Assembly: GCF_019264445.1 (NCBI RefSeq)
Contig: NZ_JAHVAB010000084.1
Span: 1 to 64,000 of the forward strand
Direction: 5' to 3'
DNA length: 64,000 nt
From: Hydrogenophaga sp.
Lineage (GTDB): Bacteria; Pseudomonadota; Gammaproteobacteria; Burkholderiales; Burkholderiaceae_C
How positions within the stretch are numbered: the first letter of the stretch is position 1; each line of letters starts with the position of its first letter. The notes beneath the pieces were generated by a model that saw nothing but the letters and a program-made list of their open reading frames with translations, did not search any database and was not told where the DNA came from. Below are positions 60,001 to 64,000 of this stretch, piece after piece. A program made the translations under genes and the position numbers.

Positions 60001-60954
60001 GCGCCCGCCGCGCCCACTCGCCATGCGGCGAGCGCGCCTGCCACGCCCAAGAGCAACACGGCCCAGGTGCCTGGCGCCAGCGCCAGCCAGCGCCACACCG
60101 CCTGGGACTTTGGCGAGCTGCCCGAGCTGATGGAGATTCGCCAGGGACAGCAGACGCTGATTGGCTTTCCTGCGCTGGTGGACGACGGTGATGCGGTGCG
60201 CATCGAGGTGTTTGACGAGCCCGACGTGGCGCAGGCGAGGCACCGTGAAGGCCTGCGCCGCCTGTGCGCGCTGCAGATCCGCGATGCATTGAAGTACCTG
60301 GAGAAAAACCTGCCGGGTCTGCAGGCCATGGGTGTCGCCTACATGCAGGTGGGCAAGGAAGCCGGCGGCGGGGGCACGCTGGAGGAGCTGCGCGCGCAAA
60401 TCCTCGAGCTCGCGCTGGACCGCGCGTTCCTCGGCGATCCGCTGCCCACCGACGAGGCCGCGTTCAAGCGACGGGTGGAGGAGGGGCGCGGGCGCCTCAC
60501 GCTGATTGCCAACGAGATCGCGCGCACCGCCGGCCTGGTGCTCACCGAGTACGCCGCCGCCGCGCGCAAGCTCAAGGATGGCAAGCCCCCGGCCGACGTG
60601 GCCGGCGACATCGCGCAACAGCTGCAGCGCCTGGTGCCCAAGCGCTTTCTGCTGCAGACACCCTATTCACAGCTGCAGCACCTGCCGCGGTACCTCAAGG
60701 CGGTGCAGTTGCGGCTGGACAAACTGCGCGCCGACCCCGCCCGCGATGCCGCCCGCATGACCGAGCTGCGCCCGCAAGACCAGCGCTTCTGGCGCCTGGT
60801 GGCCGAGCGCAAGGGCGTGCAGGACGCCCGCCTTCAGGAGCTGCGCTGGTTGCTGGAGGAACTGCGCGTGAGCTTCTTTGCGCAGGAGCTGCGCACGCCG
60901 CAGCCGGTGAGCGGGAAGCGGCTGGACAAGGCCTGGGCACAGCTCAACAGCTGA
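57043..60954 (+). CDS. hrpA: ATP-dependent RNA helicase HrpA (DEAH box)
   Basis: 1303 residues, close to E. coli HrpA (1300). The start at 57043 (MAGCPILTEVLQ) is the best ATG; a TTG at 57061 is possible. Motif I GETGSGKT, Ia TQPRRIAASSVAKRIA, II DEAHER, III SAT, and VI QAAANQRAGRCGRV are complete, followed by the HA2/OB-fold region and the long C-terminal DUF3418 extension found in HrpA. Some HrpA homologues act on mRNA processing and ribosome rescue. Divergent from argA. Confidence 0.95.
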   Translation: MAGCPILTEVLQLSSTPLHIEFPESLPVSARRLEIEAAMREHQVVIVCGETGSGKTTQIPKIALAMGRGKCNAKPGQRGQLIGHTQPRRIAASSVAKRIAEELKTPLGEVVGYKVRFQDRLSKDASVKLMTDGILLAETQTDPDLRAYDTIIIDEAHERSLNIDFLLGYLRQLLPRRPDLKVVVTSATIDADRFAQYFASRHGPAPVLMVSGRTFPVEVRWRPFEENRDYDLNNAIADAVDELWRGPQGGDILVFLPGEREIREAADHLRKHLSHVPALRNAEVLPLFARLSQAEQDRIFQDHSGRRIVLSTNVAETSLTVPGIRFVIDAGTARVKRYSFRQKVEQLMVEPISQAAANQRAGRCGRVADGICIRLYDEAGFNARPRFTDPEILRSSLAGVILRMKALRLGAVEDFAFIEAPQKRAIVDGYQLLAELNAVDEANELTPIGQTLSRLPLDPRVGRMILEAQQRGALDEVLVIASALSVQDVRDRPLDKQAQADQAHAKFDDEKSEFSGTLKLWKWLEDSKGGHGKDHKLSHRQYENLLRENFVNVRRVREWRDIHTQLHTVVAEHQWKLNDKPASYEQLHLAMLAGLLGNVGQKHETEDWYLGARGIKFHRHPGANLSKRPGRWIVCAELVETTRLFGRGIAGIEPLWLEQVGSHLIKKQLLDPHWEKKAARVTALERATLYGLVVYSNRRTDYSRVDPAGAREIFIREALVAGEWETRLPFLLANQKLVKQVAELEHKSRRQDVLVDDELIYAFYDQQLPDHICNGAAMERWYSVESRSNPKLLMLTREELMRHEAAGITTQTFPKTLRLGGVDCACSYLHEPGDARDGLSVTLPIFALNQASEDRCDWLVPGMLKEKVLALLKTLHQRPRSRLVPLPATAEKFTQALCEPAAFGAGNLLDAVLKLVREATQLDIQRNDIKVDMLSAHHFMHLRVVDEHGRQLGQGRNLAALKAELGTQARGAFQALASLKMDSLRPAPAAPTRHAASAPATPKSNTAQVPGASASQRHTAWDFGELPELMEIRQGQQTLIGFPALVDDGDAVRIEVFDEPDVAQARHREGLRRLCALQIRDALKYLEKNLPGLQAMGVAYMQVGKEAGGGGTLEELRAQILELALDRAFLGDPLPTDEAAFKRRVEEGRGRLTLIANEIARTAGLVLTEYAAAARKLKDGKPPADVAGDIAQQLQRLVPKRFLLQTPYSQLQHLPRYLKAVQLRLDKLRADPARDAARMTELRPQDQRFWRLVAERKGVQDARLQELRWLLEELRVSFFAQELRTPQPVSGKRLDKAWAQLNS

Positions 60955-60970
60955 ACCCGGGGTGCGGTCC

Positions 60971-61924
60971 TCAGTTGGTCGCCAGCGCTGCGCGCGCTTC
61001 GGTCACGCCCAGCGCCTTGTTGGCGAGCAGCTGCTTGACCACCGCTTCTGCGTCGCTGCGCGTCGCCAGCTGGTTGATGCGCACTTCGTGGCGGCCGTCT
61101 TTGGCCACCATGTCAGCCGGGTATCCCGCCGCCTGCAGGCGGGTGCGCAGCGCGGCGGCGTCGGCCACGCTGTTGAGGGAGGCGGCCACGGCGCGCCAGC
61201 GGCCACCTTGCAGCAACACACCGCTGCCGGGCTGCATCTCGGCCTGCCCGATGAACTTGGCCAGTTGCTCCGGCGTGGCCTGGCCTGCGGGCTTTTCCGG
61301 TTGGCCCGTGAACACGACCCAGAACGCGCCTGGCTTGTCCAGCAAGATGCCGTCTTTGGCGTCACGCACCACCTCCACCTTGCCTTCGAACACGCACACC
61401 GCGTCGTGGGCAGCGTCGCTCATGGCCCAGAAGTCGGTGCCGCGAATGCCCACCGTGGCGGTGGCCACTTCAAGGTTGAGCTCGCGCGTGTTGCCCAGGG
61501 CTTTGCTGGTGTAGTCGGTGGCGTAGCGAAACACCCCCGTGATGAGCTTGAGCGAGCTCTTCTGTTCGGCGGCGCCAGACGCGCTGTCCCGCTTCGTGTC
61601 CAGTGACTGAATCTGGAACTGGGTGTCTTCGCCCAGCTTGATGGTGCTGCGGTCGTCCATGCGAAGCAACATGCGCGAACCGTTGGCGGTGATGGCCTTG
61701 TCGTTTGCGCGCAGCTGGGTGCCGGGCTCGGCAGGACGGCGCTGGCCATTGCGCTCCACCCAGGCCGGCAGTTGAACCGCTTCGACCACAGTGGCGCTGG
61801 GCGCCGCGTGTGCGGTGGGGCTCATGCTCCAGACCAGGCCGCCCAGGGCCAGGGCTGCGCAGGCGTGCCACATCAAGGCGCGGCGGTGCAGGCCTGTGGG
61901 TCGAAGCGTGGTGGTGTGTTGCAT
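60971..61924 (-). CDS. Exported FecR-domain protein with C-terminal SPOR-like domain
   Basis: 317 residues from the ATG at 61924 (a TTG at 61942 would add six). Signal peptide ALMWHACAALALGGLVWSMSPTAHA. A FecR-type domain follows: LRANDKAITANGSRMLLRMDDRSTIKLGEDTQFQIQS and TATVGIRGTDFWAMSDAAHDAVCVFEGKVEV. The last ~80 residues (WRAVAASLNSVADAAALRTRLQAAGYPADMV) look like a SPOR domain, which binds denuded peptidoglycan. It is not beside a FecI sigma factor or TonB receptor, so a stand-alone envelope role is likely. Function unknown. Confidence 0.8.
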   Translation of the reverse strand: MQHTTTLRPTGLHRRALMWHACAALALGGLVWSMSPTAHAAPSATVVEAVQLPAWVERNGQRRPAEPGTQLRANDKAITANGSRMLLRMDDRSTIKLGEDTQFQIQSLDTKRDSASGAAEQKSSLKLITGVFRYATDYTSKALGNTRELNLEVATATVGIRGTDFWAMSDAAHDAVCVFEGKVEVVRDAKDGILLDKPGAFWVVFTGQPEKPAGQATPEQLAKFIGQAEMQPGSGVLLQGGRWRAVAASLNSVADAAALRTRLQAAGYPADMVAKDGRHEVRINQLATRSDAEAVVKQLLANKALGVTEARAALATN

Positions 61925-61946
61925 CAGGGGAGTCTCTTTCAATGAA

Positions 61947-62228
61947 TCAGAACGGAATAAGCAGCCTTCTAGGGAGGCGATTGCTGGTACGCGAGTATCG
62001 GGCGGGTGGATGTTCTGTTGGCATGCTTACCGAAAAAACGTCGATTTCAATCACCTCCCGCGTGATCCGCATCACGACCCAGGGCTCGGTGACAGCAGGC
62101 GCATCCGTGGGGTCAAGGTTGACATCGATGGGGATCCTGCGCTTCACTTCGCCAGTCTGGTTTTCGGCTGACGGCGTCTCATCTTGAAGGGAATCGATCC
62201 ATGGACCGACGGGAATTTGTGGAGGCAT
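61947..62228 (-). CDS. Possible small hypothetical protein upstream of the FecR gene
   Basis: 93 residues. Its stop lies five bases before the TTG and 23 before the ATG of the FecR-domain gene, on the same strand. The middle part (KRRIPIDVNLDPTDAPAV, VMRITREVIEIDVFSVSMP) has normal protein composition and GC-ending codons, whereas both ends look non-coding. The start overlaps the divergent Rieske gene by 28 bases. It may be real, a remnant, or chance; no family is recognised. Confidence 0.3.
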   Translation of the reverse strand: MPPQIPVGPWIDSLQDETPSAENQTGEVKRRIPIDVNLDPTDAPAVTEPWVVMRITREVIEIDVFSVSMPTEHPPARYSRTSNRLPRRLLIPF

Positions 62229-62917
62229 GTGCGTTGGGTAGCGGTTCACTGGCCGCCACACTGACGGGCACTGCCTGGGGCGCAGACGCCAAGCCCCGCG
62301 CCTACCAGCGCGCGCTGCTGCTCGACGAGCTGGGCCAGCCGCTCAAGGCGAGCAACCTCAAGGCCCAGACCAACTACGTTTTTCACTACCCCTTTGAGGC
62401 CACGCCCGTGTTCTTGCTGGACCTGGGCAAAGCGGCGGTCGCCACCCCGCTGCAGACGCGCGACAAGCAGAATTACCAGTGGCCCGGTGGCGTCGGCCCC
62501 AAGCGCAGCCTCGTCGCGTTTTCAGCCATCTGCGCCCACAAGCTGGTGTACCCCACGAAAGACCTGAGCTTCATCAGCTTTCGCAAAGGCGCAGCCACCA
62601 ACCCGCAAACGCCCAGCAAGGGCAGTGACCTGATTCACTGCTGTGCCGACCACAGCCAGTACGACCCGGCCCGCGGCGCGCAGGTGCTCAACGGGCCCGC
62701 CGAGCAGCCGCTGTGTGCGGTGCTGATCGAGCACGATGCACGCAGCGACACGCTGACTGCGACAGGCACCTTGGGCGGAGAACTGTTTGACGACTTCTTC
62801 AAGAAGTACGAGATGAAGCTCAGCCTGGAAGTGGGGCCCAACGCCCGCCAGACCGTCGCCCGCCAGACCGTGGTGCGCGAGCTGGATCGCTTCTGCCGCA
62901 ACCCCGTGCGGTGCTGA
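62201..62917 (+). CDS. Tat-exported Rieske [2Fe-2S] protein
   Basis: 238 residues. The N-terminus MDRREFVEACALGSGSLAATLTGTAWGADA is a twin-arginine signal. Rieske ligands are present as C-x-H (SAICAHKLVYP) and C-x2-H (LIHCCADHSQYDPARGAQVLNGPAEQPL), with a second Cys next to the latter. This layout resembles small subunits of arsenite oxidase-like and related periplasmic redox enzymes, but no large subunit is nearby, so its partner is unknown. It is divergent from the FecR/SPOR gene. Confidence 0.8.
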   Translation: MDRREFVEACALGSGSLAATLTGTAWGADAKPRAYQRALLLDELGQPLKASNLKAQTNYVFHYPFEATPVFLLDLGKAAVATPLQTRDKQNYQWPGGVGPKRSLVAFSAICAHKLVYPTKDLSFISFRKGAATNPQTPSKGSDLIHCCADHSQYDPARGAQVLNGPAEQPLCAVLIEHDARSDTLTATGTLGGELFDDFFKKYEMKLSLEVGPNARQTVARQTVVRELDRFCRNPVRC

Positions 62918-62951
62918 GCCCTCAGGCGGCGCCGCTGGATCGCGGTACGAC

Positions 62952-64000
62952 TCAGAGCCGTGAGAGTCGCTTGAGCGCTTCGCGCAGGGTGTCGTCCTTC
63001 TTCGCGAAGCAAAAGCGCACGACGCGCTGGTCAAAGCCGTCGCCATAAAAGGCCGAGAGCGGGATGGCGGCCACGCCCATCTCGCGCGTGAGCCACTGGC
63101 AGAAATCGCCTTCAGGCAGGTCGCGCTCGGGCACGGCCAAGCTGGAGATGTCCACGCACTGGAAGTACGTGCCCTGGCCGGGCAGCAACCGAAAACGCGT
63201 GGCGGCCAGGCCTTCGCGGAACAGGTCGCGCTTTCGCTGGTAGAAAGCCGCGAGTTCGACGTAGGGCGCCGGGTTGTCCATGTAGCTCGCGAGCGCGTGC
63301 TGCATCGGGGTGTTCACGGTGAACACATTGAACTGGTGCACCTTGCGGAATTCGGCCGTGAGCGCCGCAGGCGCCACCACCGTACCGACCTTCCAGCCCG
63401 TGACGTGGTACGTCTTGCCAAAGCTGCTGACGATGAAAGCGCGCGCGGCAAGGCCCGGATAGCGAGCCACACTCTGGTGCACCTGGCCGTCAAACACCAT
63501 GTGCTCGTAGACCTCGTCGCTGATCAGCAGCACATCGGTGGGCGCCAGCAGGTCTTGCAGTTGCTGCATGTCCGCTGCGCTCCAGACCATGCCGCTGGGG
63601 TTGTGCGGGCTGTTGATGATCAGGGCGCGCGTGCGCGGCGTGATGGCGCTGGCGATGCGGTCGAAGTCGGGCCGGAAGCTGCCCGGGGTGAGCGGCACGC
63701 GCACCGCCACGCCACCGGCCAGCTCAATGTTGGGTACGTAGCTGTCGTAGCACGGCTCCAGCACGACGACCTCGTCGCCCGGCTGTACCACCGACAGGAT
63801 GGCGGTGAGGATGGCTTGCGTGGCACCGGCCGTGACGGTGATCTCGGTGTTCGCATCGCAAGCCAGGCCGTACAGGGCTTGCATCTTGGCCGCCATGGCC
63901 TGGCGCAGCGCGGGCACACCCGGCATGGGCGGGTACTGGTTGTGACCCGCCTGCATGGCACGGGTCACGGCATTCACGAGGGCTGGATCACAGTCGAAAT
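62952..64000 (-). CDS. PLP-dependent aminotransferase (YbdL/methionine aminotransferase-like), 5' truncated by window edge
   Basis: The frame runs off the right edge; the last visible codons upstream read FDCDPALVNAVTRAM, which continues the family alignment, so the GTG at 63977 is not the start. A fold-type I aminotransferase: NQYPPMPGVPALRQAMAAKM, TVTAGATQAILTAIL, INSPHNPSG, LISDEVYEHMVFDG, and the PLP-lysine in VSSFGKTYHVTGWKVG. The C-terminal PLSAFYGDGFDQRVVRFCFAKKDDTL is typical of the YbdL/kynurenine aminotransferase-like branch. Likely substrates are methionine or other hydrophobic amino acids. About 30-40 N-terminal residues are missing. Confidence 0.88.
   Translation of the reverse strand, partial: FDCDPALVNAVTRAMQAGHNQYPPMPGVPALRQAMAAKMQALYGLACDANTEITVTAGATQAILTAILSVVQPGDEVVVLEPCYDSYVPNIELAGGVAVRVPLTPGSFRPDFDRIASAITPRTRALIINSPHNPSGMVWSAADMQQLQDLLAPTDVLLISDEVYEHMVFDGQVHQSVARYPGLAARAFIVSSFGKTYHVTGWKVGTVVAPAALTAEFRKVHQFNVFTVNTPMQHALASYMDNPAPYVELAAFYQRKRDLFREGLAATRFRLLPGQGTYFQCVDISSLAVPERDLPEGDFCQWLTREMGVAAIPLSAFYGDGFDQRVVRFCFAKKDDTLREALKRLSRL

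Noticed and set aside
57004-60618. Very long minus-strand open frame (part of a 1651-codon frame) opposite hrpA
   Set aside because: Its codons are the complement of hrpA's GC-ending codons, the composition is His/Gln/Arg/Leu-rich without domains, and hrpA itself is clearly coding. Only the 3' part (argA) is real.

Overview
This is 64 kb of GC-rich chromosome from a betaproteobacterium. The proteins and gene order (gloB/methyltransferase/rnhA, dnaX-ybaB-recR, ilvBNC-pssA-leuA, an aat-bpt N-degron pair, a tauE-cysI-DUF934-cysH-cysD-cysN sulfur operon) point to Burkholderiales, most likely Comamonadaceae and perhaps close to Hydrogenophaga; the family placement is inference from protein resemblance and synteny. 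I see no phage, transposon, CRISPR array, integrase or plasmid gene. It reads as core chromosome.

Layout. 1-7.7 kb: the 3' part of an AddA-type helicase-nuclease, a flavoprotein, a DOPA-dioxygenase-like protein, then dnaX-ybaB-recR. 7.7-13.1 kb: a MAPEG protein, an orphan substrate-binding protein, then mltD and gloB on the minus strand, divergent from a methyltransferase and rnhA. 13.2-17.5 kb: a two-gene RND efflux operon. 17.6-20.7 kb: moaA-mobA-moeA (molybdenum cofactor) on the minus strand. 20.7-22.3 kb: a metal-dependent hydrolase divergent from a TetR regulator. 22.3-25.3 kb: a proton-pumping pyrophosphatase divergent from a soluble pyrophosphatase. 25.3-31.2 kb: a FemAB-like protein, nadE, an asparaginase, a PII protein, and an RDD/dgkA/LOG operon. 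31.5-39.5 kb: branched-chain amino acid genes ilvB, ilvN, ilvC, pssA and two different 2-isopropylmalate synthases, with a leucine leader-peptide attenuator before the first. 39.6-43.8 kb: a PBP7-like peptidase, an IclR regulator, bpt-aat, a VanZ protein and tRNA-Asn. 43.9-51.5 kb: a ferredoxin reductase, a 7Fe ferredoxin, and the sulfate-assimilation operon. 51.7-57 kb: a pseudo-receiver protein, yggX-mnmC, fpr, dsbB, argA. 57-64 kb: hrpA, a FecR/SPOR protein, a Tat-exported Rieske protein and a partial aminotransferase.

How the genes work together. Sulfate is activated by CysDN, reduced as APS by an iron-sulfur CysH, and reduced to sulfide by a siroheme CysI. No flavoprotein CysJ is present, but a ferredoxin and a ferredoxin reductase lie just downstream. 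Valine, isoleucine and leucine synthesis share one region with pssA in the middle. NAD synthesis, asparagine hydrolysis and PII nitrogen sensing are neighbours.

The two observations I find most worth testing are regulatory. First, an 18-residue Leu-rich leader peptide with a terminator stands upstream of the type-2 leuA, and its promoter is placed so that the mRNA would start at the leader AUG itself. Second, dnaX contains a run of nine A residues with stop codons immediately after it in both other frames, a layout that would give a short gamma-type subunit.
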